A stretch of DNA of 64,000 nt from Microcaldota archaeon. Lineage in GTDB: Archaea; Micrarchaeota; Micrarchaeia; Norongarragalinales; Norongarragalinaceae. The stretch is taken from NCBI GenBank assembly GCA_016207165.1, contig JACQQD010000011.1, positions 70,515 through 134,514 on the forward strand. The letters run 5' to 3'. The position numbers were made by a program, and so were the translations under genes. The stretch's first letter is position 1. Each line of letters starts with the position of its first letter. This document shows, piece after piece, positions 33,738-43,400 of the stretch. The notes beneath the pieces are model-generated. The model was given only the letters and a program-made list of their open reading frames with translations. It was not told where the DNA came from and made no database searches.

Positions 33738-34751
33738 ATGATCAATTTTGCCAGCGACAACTGGGCGCCCGCCCACCCCAACGTCCTGAAAGCCGTCCAG
33801 GATGCCAACGAAGGTCCCGAACCCGCATACGGCAACGACGAGTGGACAAAGAAAGCGGAGGAAAAGTTCAAAAAAGTTTTCGGAAAACAAGCGGAAACCT
33901 TTTTTGTTTTCACGGGCACCGGCGCCAACGTGCTTTCGCTGCAAGCCCTCACTCGACCCCACCACGCTGTTTTGTGCGCGAAAACCGCGCACGCGTATGA
34001 AGACGAATGCGGGGCGCCGGAACGCTTCACCGGCTCCAAGCTCTTGCCCCTGGAAACAAGCCACGGAAAACTGGATGCGGAAACCCTGGAAAACCACTTG
34101 GGCCACATGGCGCCCCACCAAAACAAGCCTACTACCGTTTCTATCACGCAGTCCACAGAACTGGGCACTACGTACACCTTGGAGGAAATGGCGGACCTAA
34201 CGGAATGCGGCCAACGCAACAAACTGGGCCTGCATGTGGACGGGGCACGGCTTTGCAACGCCGCCGCCTACCTCAACGTTCCACTAAAGCAATTGGTTGA
34301 AGGAGTGGACGTACTGTCGTTTGGCGGAACCAAGAACGGGTTGCTGGGCGCGGAAGCCGTCGTCTTCTTGAACCCGGAAAAAGCGGAGGAATTCGCGTAC
34401 ACGCGCAAGCAATCCATGCAGTTGGCGTCCAAGATGCGTTACCTGTCCGCACAGTTTCTGGCGTTCTTTGAAAACGATTTGTGGCTGGAAAACGCGCGTC
34501 ACGCCAACGAAATGGCGAAACGCCTGGAAGAAAAAATCAGGGAGGCGGGGGCACTCACGGTCCTCCACCCCGTGGAAGCCAACCTCTTGTTCGTCAAACT
34601 ACCCCAACGCGCCATCGACGTCTTGCAAAAAGACTACGCCTTCTACGAATTGGATCCAATTAACCACGTGAGCCGGTTCGTCACGTCGTTCAACACGAAA
34701 AAAGAGGAAGTCGACGCGTTCGCGGAAGCCATCCAAAAAGCGGTTCGCTAA
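33738..34751 (+). CDS. ltaE: Low-specificity L-threonine aldolase
   Basis: A 337-residue PLP enzyme of fold type I that cleaves threonine to glycine and acetaldehyde. Visible features are the N-terminus INFASDNWAPAHPNVL, EPAYGNDEWTKKAEEKF, FFVFTGTGANVLSLQ, the His-rich CAKTAHAYEDE, the Asp-containing HVDGARLCNAAAYL, and the PLP lysine in SFGGTKNGLLGAEA. ATG 33738 gives the usual start; an ATG 9 bases earlier is in frame. It would supply glycine and one-carbon units. Confidence 0.92.
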   Translation: MINFASDNWAPAHPNVLKAVQDANEGPEPAYGNDEWTKKAEEKFKKVFGKQAETFFVFTGTGANVLSLQALTRPHHAVLCAKTAHAYEDECGAPERFTGSKLLPLETSHGKLDAETLENHLGHMAPHQNKPTTVSITQSTELGTTYTLEEMADLTECGQRNKLGLHVDGARLCNAAAYLNVPLKQLVEGVDVLSFGGTKNGLLGAEAVVFLNPEKAEEFAYTRKQSMQLASKMRYLSAQFLAFFENDLWLENARHANEMAKRLEEKIREAGALTVLHPVEANLLFVKLPQRAIDVLQKDYAFYELDPINHVSRFVTSFNTKKEEVDAFAEAIQKAVR

Positions 34752-34753
34752 GA

Positions 34754-34864
34754 TTACCAGACTTTCCTCTTTTTCGGCCGCTTGCCTTTAAGCTTGGACT
34801 TGTCGCGTTTTTTCCTCAAAGCGACTTGCCGCGCGCGGCGGACCTGCTTGGATTTCAACACCAT
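34754..34864 (-). CDS. Small strongly basic protein, 36 aa
   Basis: Encoded convergent to threonine aldolase, with an ATG preceded by GGAAGGTGTTTCCAGT on its strand. Of 36 residues 17 are Lys or Arg (KQVRRARQVALRKKRDKSK, then KGKRPKKRKVW). This composition suits an RNA-binding peptide or a tiny ribosomal protein comparable to eL41, but it matches none I know. TAA stop at 34754-34756. Confidence 0.6.
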   Translation of the reverse strand: MVLKSKQVRRARQVALRKKRDKSKLKGKRPKKRKVW

Positions 34865-34905
34865 ACTGGAAACACCTTCCCATGTTCATTGAGCCAATCA
34901 ACCAA

Positions 34906-35799
34906 TTAAAACGATACCATGCGCTGGTACAAGCCAAAGCGCTCGTCAATATCTTTCCTCGAAACGGATGCGAGGCGCTTGAGACCAAAATCTTCTACAG
35001 CCAGAGAACCCATGACGTGTCCAAAAGCCATGGCTTTTTTGTAAGAAGAAACGTCCCACGTCTTGCACTGCGTTAAGTGCCCCAAAAACCCGGCGGCAAA
35101 ACTGTCTCCAGCGCCAGTCGGGTCCACCACCTCTTCCAGCGGAAACGCCGGCGACGGCAAAATGAAGTCCTTGGAAAACAACAGCGCGCCGTGCTCGCCC
35201 TTCTTAATCAAAACCAGTTTCGGCCCCAAGTCCAGCACGTATTTCGCGGCTTTCACCAAATTCGGCGTGTCAGCCAGCATGCGGGCCTCCACGTCGTTTA
35301 ACAAAACCGAATCCACCGCGGAAACGACGCGGTCCAAGTTCCTTCGATCGTTCTGAATGTAGAATTCAATGGTGTCCAACATGGAAAACTTCGGGTCTTC
35401 CATCTGTTCCAACACGGACAACTGTTGCTTGGGGGGAAGCGTACCCAAGTACACGAAGTCATGGCCCCGCCACGCTTTCGGCACAACGGGCTTGAAATCC
35501 TGCATGCAATTTAATTCCAGCTTGTTCGTGGTGCGGGCCTGCAAGTCAAAACCGTAATTCCAGTCCACGAAAAACGTCTTTCCGCCTTTTTGCACGCCGT
35601 CCATGGCGACGCCTTTTTTCTCCAAAAACCGCCAGTGTTCAACCGGAAAATCGTCGCCCACACAGCCCACCAAATGGGTCTTGGAAAAAAACGAGGCGCC
35701 ATAAGAGAAAAACGACGCCGCACCGCCCAACTGCCGTTCGTACACGGCAAACGGCGTGCGCGTGGTGTCCAAAGCAATGGAGCCGGTACAGACAATCAT
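34906..35799 (-). CDS. PfkB-family sugar or nucleoside kinase
   Basis: A 297-residue ribokinase-fold kinase. The N-terminal GSIALDTTRTPF and GGAASFFSYGASFF match the first PfkB region, and VVDPTGAGDSFAAGFLGHL is the second signature with the catalytic Asp and anion hole. Substrate is not evident; archaeal relatives act on nucleosides, ADP-ribose or sugars. The start is at the end of a region shared with HicA 13 bases upstream. Confidence 0.9.
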   Translation of the reverse strand: MIVCTGSIALDTTRTPFAVYERQLGGAASFFSYGASFFSKTHLVGCVGDDFPVEHWRFLEKKGVAMDGVQKGGKTFFVDWNYGFDLQARTTNKLELNCMQDFKPVVPKAWRGHDFVYLGTLPPKQQLSVLEQMEDPKFSMLDTIEFYIQNDRRNLDRVVSAVDSVLLNDVEARMLADTPNLVKAAKYVLDLGPKLVLIKKGEHGALLFSKDFILPSPAFPLEEVVDPTGAGDSFAAGFLGHLTQCKTWDVSSYKKAMAFGHVMGSLAVEDFGLKRLASVSRKDIDERFGLYQRMVSF

Positions 35800-35812
35800 G
35801 CCCTAGTTTACC

Positions 35813-36040
35813 TCAAGCATACTTCATGAATTCGTCACGGTTGATTTGCAAGTCTTTTCGAATAATCTTGTTCAGCAGCCCCCGGTCAACGTCGTCTCCG
35901 GGATGGTTGGGCACCGTAGTCGTTCGACCATCCGGATGCTTAAAGAACATGTGGCTCCCATGCTGACGGTCCAAGCGGAAACCGATTTTTTGAAGGATTT
36001 TTGCGACTTCTTTTGCCGACAGCAATGGCAACTTGGTCAT
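35813..36040 (-). CDS. hicA: HicA-type toxin (mRNA interferase)
   Basis: A 75-residue double-stranded RNA-binding-fold protein: LSAKEVAKILQKIGFRLDRQ, GSHMFFKHPDGRTTTVPNHP with the catalytic histidine, and LLNKIIRKDLQINRDEF. It would cleave mRNA when free of HicB, whose gene lies 27 bases upstream on the same strand. Confidence 0.93.
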   Translation of the reverse strand: MTKLPLLSAKEVAKILQKIGFRLDRQHGSHMFFKHPDGRTTTVPNHPGDDVDRGLLNKIIRKDLQINRDEFMKYA

Positions 36041-36067
36041 GACGTCAAAACCGCTTGAAAATGACCC

Positions 36068-36280
36068 TTACCCGACAGCCAGCTTTTGGATTCCCAAAAA
36101 CTTCTGCTTGCCTTCAACGGTTTTCTCCATGAGACACAACTCGATGACTTCACGGGTGCGCTTGAGCAACTCGTCCATGGTCTTAGCTTGGGTGTGGCAA
36201 CCCGGGAGCTCGACGACTTCCGAAATGAGGTACCCGTCTTCGCCTTGTTCAATGATTACCGTGTATTCCTTAGTAGCCAT
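36068..36280 (-). CDS. hicB: HicB-type antitoxin
   Basis: A 70-residue HicB partial RNase H-like fold: KEYTVIIEQGEDGYLISEVV, LPGCHTQAKTMDELLKRTRE, and VIELCLMEK. There is no C-terminal DNA-binding domain, so autoregulation would need the complex or another factor. Start MATKEYTV follows GGTGAAAAA. It precedes hicA in one transcript. A TATA-like CGCTTTATACTGCCG box is at about 36310-36322 (minus direction). Confidence 0.9.
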   Translation of the reverse strand: MATKEYTVIIEQGEDGYLISEVVELPGCHTQAKTMDELLKRTREVIELCLMEKTVEGKQKFLGIQKLAVG

Positions 36281-36403
36281 TTTTTCACCGGTACGCCCTA
36301 TGGACGCGGCAGTATAAAGCGTTGCGTATTTGAGGGACTGACATAAAGTTGAAAACAAAATTGGAGGAAAGAGGCGGCGAGGCCGCTCTCCCAAAAAACG
36401 GGT

Positions 36404-37237
36404 TCAACCCTTCGCGCCTTTCAGGTACAGCAAGGTGTTCAAAACCATGTTGCGGCTTCCGCCCGTCTGGGTCGTGCCGGGGTCAAAGGCGAAATACAGC
36501 GTCTTTCCAGCCACGAGGCCCTGGCTTTCGATGATGCCAAAAGTCGCCGGAGAGGTGGGGCGTCCGCCCACGCTGTCGATGTACGCCAACACCTTCGAGT
36601 TGGCGTTCGGAAGCACTTCAATCACGCGTCCGCTGAAAACGAAGTTCTTGATGCCGTTGAACATGGGGTGGTCCACGGAAACGATGCGGAACTTGCCGCC
36701 GGAGACATCCACCGAACCCCGCGTGTTCACGGGTTCGTGAAACAATACCGCCCGGTACGTCACCGGAACGACGTCGCCCAAGGAACCAATGCCGATGTCC
36801 CAGCCGATGGCGTTCACGTCGTCGCTTACCGTCGTGCACGCGTCGCCGACGACAATAAGTTTTCCGCCAGCCTTGATGCGGTCGGCAATGACTTTCCGCG
36901 CCGTCCGATCGCACACGCGAGAGCCCTGAAGAACCACGACGTCGGCGTCATCCAAAACGCCTGGAACGATGAAATCCTGCCTGAAATCGGCCACGTACGT
37001 CACGCCGGCGATGCGGAAGTCCTCGCTTTGCAGCATGAGTTTAAGGGGTTCCGAGGCTTTTCCGACGATGTAGACGTTGATTTTGGGAGCGGGAAAAAGT
37101 CCTCCAACCACCGGCACGGAGCTGAGGTTGACCAAACCGAACTTGCCGGCAATGAACACGCCGAGAATGATGATGAGAATCAACGGGATCAAGCTTTCGT
37201 ACGCTTTACCCGGAACGGCGTATTGACCCCGCTTCAT
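36404..37237 (-). CDS. Membrane-anchored GATase-like protein, paralog A
   Basis: A 277-residue protein with one N-terminal membrane helix (about residues 13-33) and a soluble alpha/beta domain. The domain has DADVVVLQGSRVCDRTARKV and GGKLIVVGDACTTVSDD, the strand-turn pattern of class I glutamine amidotransferase-like or ThuA/DUF4350-like folds, without the catalytic triad. It ends in VLNTLLYLKGAKG, a typical last helix of such domains. The next upstream gene (37333) has the same layout. Function unknown. Confidence 0.8.
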   Translation of the reverse strand: MKRGQYAVPGKAYESLIPLILIIILGVFIAGKFGLVNLSSVPVVGGLFPAPKINVYIVGKASEPLKLMLQSEDFRIAGVTYVADFRQDFIVPGVLDDADVVVLQGSRVCDRTARKVIADRIKAGGKLIVVGDACTTVSDDVNAIGWDIGIGSLGDVVPVTYRAVLFHEPVNTRGSVDVSGGKFRIVSVDHPMFNGIKNFVFSGRVIEVLPNANSKVLAYIDSVGGRPTSPATFGIIESQGLVAGKTLYFAFDPGTTQTGGSRNMVLNTLLYLKGAKG

Positions 37238-37332
37238 CCAAATACCACCACTTGTGAGTTTAAACTTTCAAGAAGACCTTGCCTTCTTTTGTTTATAAAA
37301 CGTGCCCTCCTTTTAAAGGATTTGCACGGCGC

Positions 37333-38352
37333 TCAGTCCCGGTTTTCCGTCTCCGCGGCGGTCCGATCCGGCGCAAAGGGGGTTCCCGAACAAGCCGCGA
37401 TGTAGTCCCACATGTTCGTCATGAGGGTGTTGGAATTCACGCGCTCGGGAGGGAAGGCAAAGTAAATGACTTTGCCGGCAAAGCGGGTCTCGAAGATGCC
37501 TGGATACCGGTCGGAGCCGTCTTCGATGAACGCCAGGATATCCGTGGCGGACGTGTCGGCGCGCACGATGGCGTATTCCTGGATGAACGTATTGGACAAC
37601 GTCCGAACCAGTCCCCGGGCCACCAAGTGGTCGGGACGCACAATAGTCAAATTGGCGTAGTGGCCCCGCGAACGGTACACCGTGCGGTTGTAGTCGGCGG
37701 CCACCGCCGCCTTCAATAACCGGAAGCCCGTGCGCACGCGCGAGGAGTCGTTCAGAACGTCAAACCACTCCGTTTCCTGCCAGTGCTTGATGCTTTCCTT
37801 GGCGTATTCGCTGTCCCAAGACTGGTTGCGGATGACCAGCGAACGCGACAATTCCCGGTAAAACGAAGCGTTTTCCTGTTCGGCCGTCAGCACGTCGTAG
37901 GGATCGATGGTGTGAACCGTCGCCGAGTCACCCACCAGCACCAGCGTCCCGCCCCGCTCCAAGTAATCCGCCAACACCCTTGTTTGAAGGGAGGTGAGGG
38001 TTTTGGCACGCTCCAAAATCACGACGTCGTAACGCCGCAAGAGCCCCAGGCTCAAGTCGGACACGGGAATCGGCACCAAGGCGATGTCGGGACGCAACTG
38101 CCGGATGCGTTCCTCCAAACTGCCGGGATGGTCGGGGTCAATGTACGGGTTTCCGATCCCGTCTCCCTCCGGCCCATACAGGATGGCGACTTGGCTGTGG
38201 CTGCGCACCACCACGTCGCAGTAAATGTTGCACCAGCCGGGAATTTGGGAGCAGTGGATCCACTGGAATTTGGTTAGAACCACCAAGAGCACGACGACTA
38301 AAACGGCTAAAACCACCAAGTGCGTCAGGTCGCGGCCGAAATTGGAGGGCAT
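37333..38352 (-). CDS. Membrane-anchored GATase-like protein, paralog B
   Basis: A 339-residue protein with one N-terminal helix (VVLAVLVVVLLVVLTKF) and a soluble domain that mirrors the downstream protein: RYDVVILERAKTLTSLQTRV, GGTLVLVGDSATVHTID, a long insert, and FAGKVIYFAFPPERVNSNTL, with the C-terminal NMWDYIAAC. The same-strand order and shared motifs (GGxLxVVGD, GKxxYFAF) show the two arose by duplication. The intergenic 95 bases hold a TATA-like TTTATAAAAC. Function unknown. Confidence 0.8.
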   Translation of the reverse strand: MPSNFGRDLTHLVVLAVLVVVLLVVLTKFQWIHCSQIPGWCNIYCDVVVRSHSQVAILYGPEGDGIGNPYIDPDHPGSLEERIRQLRPDIALVPIPVSDLSLGLLRRYDVVILERAKTLTSLQTRVLADYLERGGTLVLVGDSATVHTIDPYDVLTAEQENASFYRELSRSLVIRNQSWDSEYAKESIKHWQETEWFDVLNDSSRVRTGFRLLKAAVAADYNRTVYRSRGHYANLTIVRPDHLVARGLVRTLSNTFIQEYAIVRADTSATDILAFIEDGSDRYPGIFETRFAGKVIYFAFPPERVNSNTLMTNMWDYIAACSGTPFAPDRTAAETENRD

Positions 38353-38394
38353 GGGACAGAATCTTTAAAAGCCAGCTTCAATAAAAACGAATCT

Positions 38395-38547
38395 ATGGCC
38401 AAAGACACCATTTCCGCGCCCCAGTCCCAAACCGGTCTGATGCGCTTTTACGACGTCTCGTCCAGCAACATCCAAATCGACCCCAAAGTCGTCATCGCCT
38501 TGGCCGTCGCCGTCATCGTCCTGGAACTGGTTCTGCAAGCATTCTAG
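38395..38547 (+). CDS. secG: Sec61-beta subunit of the protein translocase
   Basis: A 50-residue tail-anchored protein with the archaeal Sec61-beta pattern: SQTGLMRFYDVSSSNIQIDP followed by one membrane helix (KVVIALAVAVIVLELVLQAF). It joins SecY and SecE in the translocon. TATA-like TTTAAAA at 38364-38370 would start transcription within a few bases of the ATG, so the mRNA is probably leaderless. Its stop overlaps the stop of the convergent AT-rich gene. Confidence 0.92.
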   Translation: MAKDTISAPQSQTGLMRFYDVSSSNIQIDPKVVIALAVAVIVLELVLQAF

Positions 38548-39368
38548 AAAAAGATTCTAGCAGTATAAGCTACGCTAAAACCCCTTTCGTGTTGCGCGGA
38601 CTTTAAATCTTTAAAGCTCAATTCTTGATTTTTCTTTAAGTTGCTAATAACCGAGTTAAGTGCTAAAACTTCTGCCTGAGTGCCTATCAAATGAATTGCT
38701 ATCCAATTTTGATTTGAAGAAGAAGCTAGTTCTTTAATGGAATCAACTAAACGCACTTCGTCCAAAAGCTCATCTGGTTTTACCAACAGTACAAAGGAAG
38801 TATAGTTTTCAGCCCAAAAATTGAACTTCTCAACTATCTTTGCCTTGTTTTGCTTCGGCGTACCTAAGATAGGCGCAAGTTCATCAAGTAACAAGAATAT
38901 GTCGCCAGTCGATAACATGTGGAGAATACTTAAACCGCGCTCTTTGTAAAGAGTGTAAACTGAATCTTTTATACGAGCAACACGATCATTGAGACCTTTT
39001 TTTTGCAAATCCAAAAGAGCCTGGCCCTGACGCAAAGCTGAACGATCAGGAGTTGGTAGTAGATAGTAAAGCGCTTCAAGCCGGGAATCTTCAAACTGTA
39101 TTTCAGTAATTTCTCTCGCAGCACTTGGATCAGTAGATGCCAAAACAGACGAGTTACTCCACAACTTAGAAAGGACTTTTCTGGCTTTTTCTTTAAGCTC
39201 TTCTGGGATCGCTCGCCAAAGATTTACTATTTGTCTGATGGCGGAAAACGTTTTCTCTGGGGTTAGCCCACCAAGCGCGGAAACCGCGTCGACAATCGAG
39301 GAGATAATACGGATGGCGAAACTTTTATCGAGATCATCACCGCTATTCTTTTTGGCTTTTTGGCTCAC
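38544..39368 (-). CDS. Unrecognised protein in an AT-rich island
   Basis: A 274-residue protein of clearly lower GC content than all neighbours. It is soluble and mostly helical. Segments such as SIVDAVSALGGLTPEKTFSA and DSVYTLYKERGLSILHMLS lead to STGDIFLLLDELAPILG, and then NYTSFVLLVKPDELLDEV and NWIAIHLIGTQAEVLAL, which alternate strands and helices. It may be an effector or regulatory protein, but no motif is recognised. It pairs with the small gene upstream (12 bases apart). Composition suggests recent acquisition. Confidence 0.75.
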   Translation of the reverse strand: MSQKAKKNSGDDLDKSFAIRIISSIVDAVSALGGLTPEKTFSAIRQIVNLWRAIPEELKEKARKVLSKLWSNSSVLASTDPSAAREITEIQFEDSRLEALYYLLPTPDRSALRQGQALLDLQKKGLNDRVARIKDSVYTLYKERGLSILHMLSTGDIFLLLDELAPILGTPKQNKAKIVEKFNFWAENYTSFVLLVKPDELLDEVRLVDSIKELASSSNQNWIAIHLIGTQAEVLALNSVISNLKKNQELSFKDLKSAQHERGFSVAYTARIFF

Positions 39369-39379
39369 ACAAATCCCAA

Positions 39380-39634
39380 TTAATCGCGCCTATCAAAATG
39401 TGAGCTCATGTGCTCGGCAAAACAATAGGGAAAGTTGTTGACAAAAGTAGCTGAACCGGGTAAAATTGAAAAGCTACCCGAGTGGACTTTTTTACCCGAA
39501 TAAGGGCAAATAACGACTTTCCCTGAAGATTTCTCGATAATGAAACCCTCCGAATCCTTTTTCTTGTCGAACAAATCAAGTATAGAATCTAGATTTTCTT
39601 TTGTGACTTCCAAGACATTGGATATTGTCTTCAT
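39380..39634 (-). CDS. Small protein with possible zinc finger, AT-rich island
   Basis: An 84-residue protein. The second half has C and H residues spaced like a zinc finger: VVICPYSGKKVHSGSF then YCFAEHMSSHF. The N-terminus is an amphipathic helix (ENLDSILDLFDKKKDSEGF). It is encoded directly before the 274-residue gene in the same AT-rich segment, so they likely form a transferred pair. No family is recognised. Confidence 0.7.
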   Translation of the reverse strand: MKTISNVLEVTKENLDSILDLFDKKKDSEGFIIEKSSGKVVICPYSGKKVHSGSFSILPGSATFVNNFPYCFAEHMSSHFDRRD

Positions 39635-39789
39635 TGAGTCAACCCCCGCAGATTAGAGAATAACAGGGAGTAAATAAATGTAGGGTTTATTTTTTATACT
39701 CAGAAAGAGAGTCGATTTATAAAGCCCTAGGGAAAGTGCCGCTAAAGGGCACAATGGCACGTTTGCGGCGAGAATCGAGTTTTGCTTAA
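39635..39789. other. AT-rich intergenic region
   Basis: About 155 bases with TATA-like TTTATTTTTTATAC and GATTTATAAAGCC and no open frame of note. GCCGCTAAAGGGCAC and GTTTGCGGCG fragments suggest weak structure. It contains the promoter for the AT-rich gene pair and marks the right border of the composition change. Confidence 0.4.
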
Positions 39790-40314
39790 TTAAAGCACTC
39801 TCCGAAACGCGCCTCGCTTTTTCTCGATGACTTCGCCTTCCTCCTTCAACACATACAGCAGCGCTTTGATGCCTTCTTCCGGCAATTTGAGCGTTTGGGA
39901 CAACTCCAGGCTGTCTTTTTCCTCGGACAGAGCGGAAAGAATCCTTCGCGCATTGGTTTCAAAAAACCGCCGGGACACCAAGTAAAACTTCTTGTCAAAC
40001 CCCCGCACTCCCTTGACGTCCCCGGATTTGATGGCCGCCTCGTGACGGCTGGAAAACGTTTTGGCATCCAGTTCCCCGGATAGGACCAGAAACCCGGAGG
40101 GTTCAAGGGGAGAAAAAGGCGCGGACACCGGACCGGTTTTCTTCAAGACGGCTTGCTTGACGTCGGCCAACTTCAAACCGGATTTCACCAAAGCCAGAAC
40201 GCCGTCCTGGACTTCGACGAAGTCGTACTCCTGGCCTTCGGCGAGTCCCAGTTTTTTTCGGAGGGACTCCGGCAAGCTGATGGCCAAAACCTCGCCGTGA
40301 CGAAAGAACCGCAT
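39790..40314 (-). CDS. AbrB-like N-terminal domain fused to a helical C-terminal domain
   Basis: A 174-residue protein. Residues 1-50 match the SpoVT/AbrB swapped-hairpin DNA-binding fold (FFRHGEVLAISLPESLRKKLGLAEGQEY, quoted in parts). The middle part contains PFSPLEPSGFLVLSG, and the end (SLELSQTLKLPEEGIKALLYVLKEEGEV) looks like a winged helix. It may be a transcription regulator. It diverges from the surface-protein gene at 40418, its likely target (inference), over a short TATA-containing region. Confidence 0.75.
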   Translation of the reverse strand: MRFFRHGEVLAISLPESLRKKLGLAEGQEYDFVEVQDGVLALVKSGLKLADVKQAVLKKTGPVSAPFSPLEPSGFLVLSGELDAKTFSSRHEAAIKSGDVKGVRGFDKKFYLVSRRFFETNARRILSALSEEKDSLELSQTLKLPEEGIKALLYVLKEEGEVIEKKRGAFRRVL

Positions 40315-40417
40315 GCCATGTTGGATGCCGGGCCCGTGCTTTAAAGGTTTAGAAAAACCGCGGTTTCATTTTTTTCTACTCAACCCTTAAACCCAACCCT
40401 TCCACCCAATTTCGACC

Positions 40418-43400
40418 ATGCGCATGGCGTGGCTCCTGCTTTTGCTTCCTTCCGTGTTCGGCATCAGTTTCGGCGAGTACGCGTTCTGGTTCCCGGAAGT
40501 ACCAGACCGAATCGTATTGCATCCCTGCGCGTCTCTTTCGCAAACCCTGTTCTTGACTCCGGCGGCGGCCCAAAAACCCGGTTTCAGCCAAGGAATCCAA
40601 AGCGCGCTTTTGGCGGTCGAGCAATTCAAGGCGGCCCGCCAGTGGGCGCTTCTGCAGGCCTCGCCCATCATTTTAAACCAAGGCAACGCCGCCGTACATT
40701 TTTTGGCGTCCTCGTACTGCCACCGCCACGCCGCGCAAGGACTGCGTTTGGCCGTGGACGCCGTAAACCATAACTGGGAGGCGTTGGATGCGCAAATCGC
40801 GGACGTTGAATTCATGGGCATGCAAAACCTTGGCCCAACCGGCCGCGTTTTTTCGGCGTTGAAGGAAGCCGAACGCGACATCCAATCCCGCGACAAAGCC
40901 ACGGAATCCCTTGGAAGCGCGTTCGTGCGCGCCCTGGGAAAAACGCAGGACGCCGTAGAGGCCCCGTTGCTTGCAAGGGAGGCGGCCGTGCAACTAATCG
41001 GGCCCCGTGGATTGTTGGAAGCCCAGGTGCGAATCATCAACGACATCCAAAAAGCCCGGGAGAACGTCGAAGACCAGTACCACGAGTTGGGCGACGACGT
41101 GACGCAGCGCCTGCAGGACGCGCGGCGCCTGCAAGCGGACGTGGACGCCGAGAAACTGTTTTTGGTGCCGGAAAACGCGTTCCGCGTGGCATCCGCGGAC
41201 TACACCCAAACCGGCACCGTCCAGTCGTTTCCCGCGCTTTACAAGCAGGCACAAAACGGCATCCAGGACGGCGCCGAAGAACAGAAAAATGCGGAGCGAA
41301 CCTGGAAGGAGAAGGAACGCGGGTTCGGCGCACGGTCGCTGGACTATTTGGACGCCGCGCGCCAGCACGCAGATGCCGCCGTGGCGGGCCTGACCTCCGT
41401 CAAACGCCAGGGCGAAAACCTGGAAAAAGACGTTTTGACGTCCGTGGAATCCTTGGTTCAAAGATTGGGTGAACGAAAGTCCGACGATGCCGTGCTGGAA
41501 TACCGGCGGCTCCAAGCCATTGAAACCAGCCAAAACCCGTTGGCGGACACGCAGGGAGAGCGCATCCTGCAATTGGTGCACGCCCACGACATGCTTGAAG
41601 AAGTCCAAAAACGCTTTCTTTCGCCGGTGGACCAAGTCACCGAAATCCGCCGAGAACTTGCGCGAGTCGAAAACCTCATTTCGCGTGCGGAAAAAGACGG
41701 CGTAACCGTTGACGCCGAAAAACAGGCGTGGCAGGCCCTGCAATCCGTCTCCGAAAACGTGGAGGACGCCGAACCCTTCCTAGGAAAGCTTGACGAACTG
41801 CATGGACAAGTCATTGCCGCGGCCCAAAAACGCTTCGCCTCGTTGCCAAAGCGGCGCGCGGCACTGGCCGCGTACCAGCCCTTCATCCTCCTTCCGCAAG
41901 GATTGGGCGAAAGCGATGAGTTGGTTTGGAGCGACGCCATCGGCTCGCTTAAAGGCATGGCCGAGGAAATGGAACGGCTTGAGTCTACCGTGGAAAAACA
42001 AAGACGGACGTGGCTGTTGGATCACCTCGAAAAAAACCGGCGCGTGCAGACGGCATCCACTTCCGTGCGCGCCGACGAGCCCGCCACGCAAACCATCCAC
42101 GTCACATACGCCAACCAACTTGACTTCGGCGACGAAGACCCCCTTTTCTTGGCGTGGCCGGAGGCCGTGCCCAAGGACGCGACGCTCATTCAAGCCGACG
42201 CGGGCCTGCGCGTGCTTTCGGGAACCCTTCTACTAAAAGCCGTTGAACCCCACAGCGAGTATTCAGCCACGTGGCAGGCCAACGCCACCCCCGTCCGCAC
42301 GCTTTCCTGGGTTGAAAAAACCCGGCACGCCTCCACGGCCCGGATTGTGCGGGAGGTCACCTGGACGTACTCCAGTTCCCTGGAGCAGCCCGTCCAATTG
42401 GAACACGACTTCGGCCACGAAGTAAACCAAGTAACGGGTCTTGCGGACGCGGCGATAAACCAAGGCGTTCTCCACACCGTGGTGCCGGCGGTCACCGGAA
42501 AAAACACCGCCGCGTTTTCATACGTCGTCGAAAACCCCGTCATAGTGGCCAAGCACGCCGATGAAGGCGCGTGGAAGTACACGATGCGAAACACGCTTCC
42601 GTTCGCGTATTCTCTGGAAGTTGAATTTCAGGAAATCACGGCGTGCCCAATGGCTTCCACCGATTTTTACGTGGCGTCCCCCTCGGAAAACCTCCGCATC
42701 CTGTCGGCCAACGTCACCCTGGACGCCCTCGAGGAAAAAACGCGGTACGCGACGCTGGACTGCCCCAAGGATTCCCTGGCCAACCAGACCAAAATGTTCT
42801 CCGGATTGCCGACGCTCTCCAGCGAACAAAAACGGGTCTTGACGCAAGCCGAAGACGCGTTAACTCAGGGCCGGACCGACGACGCGGCGTGGTGGTTGTT
42901 CCAGTTGCAAGCCCCCCATTTCCAACCCGACCTCTTGGCCCAAGCGCGCACCCTGGCGGGCGCGTCGGAAGCCGCGCAAACGCTTTTTGCTTCAGCCCAA
43001 GACGCGATGCGGCGCGGGGATGAAACAGCCGCCAAGCAGTGGATCCAACAATTGGAGGACCACGTCGAAACGGAAAGAAACGTCGTGCAAGGACAGTTGA
43101 CCGCGTTGTGCGCGAAGTGTCCGGAACCCGTAGAAAAAATCCGCGCCGACGCCGAAAACTTTTTGTTCACCGGGCAACTCCAGAAGGCACGAGACGCCCT
43201 GGCGCGGGCCAGACCAATCCTGGAAGAGCACGAACGCCAGCAACAAGCCGAAGACTTGGATTTGCAGGCCGCATTGGAGGCGTTGGACGAAGTAGGATGG
43301 CCGCAAGTTCCCGCTTTCCAGACGGCGTTTGACGTGCCGGCCAGCGTCACGAACTGGCGCGGCCGGCAACCCAATTACCAGTCGGCCAAGAAAAACCACG

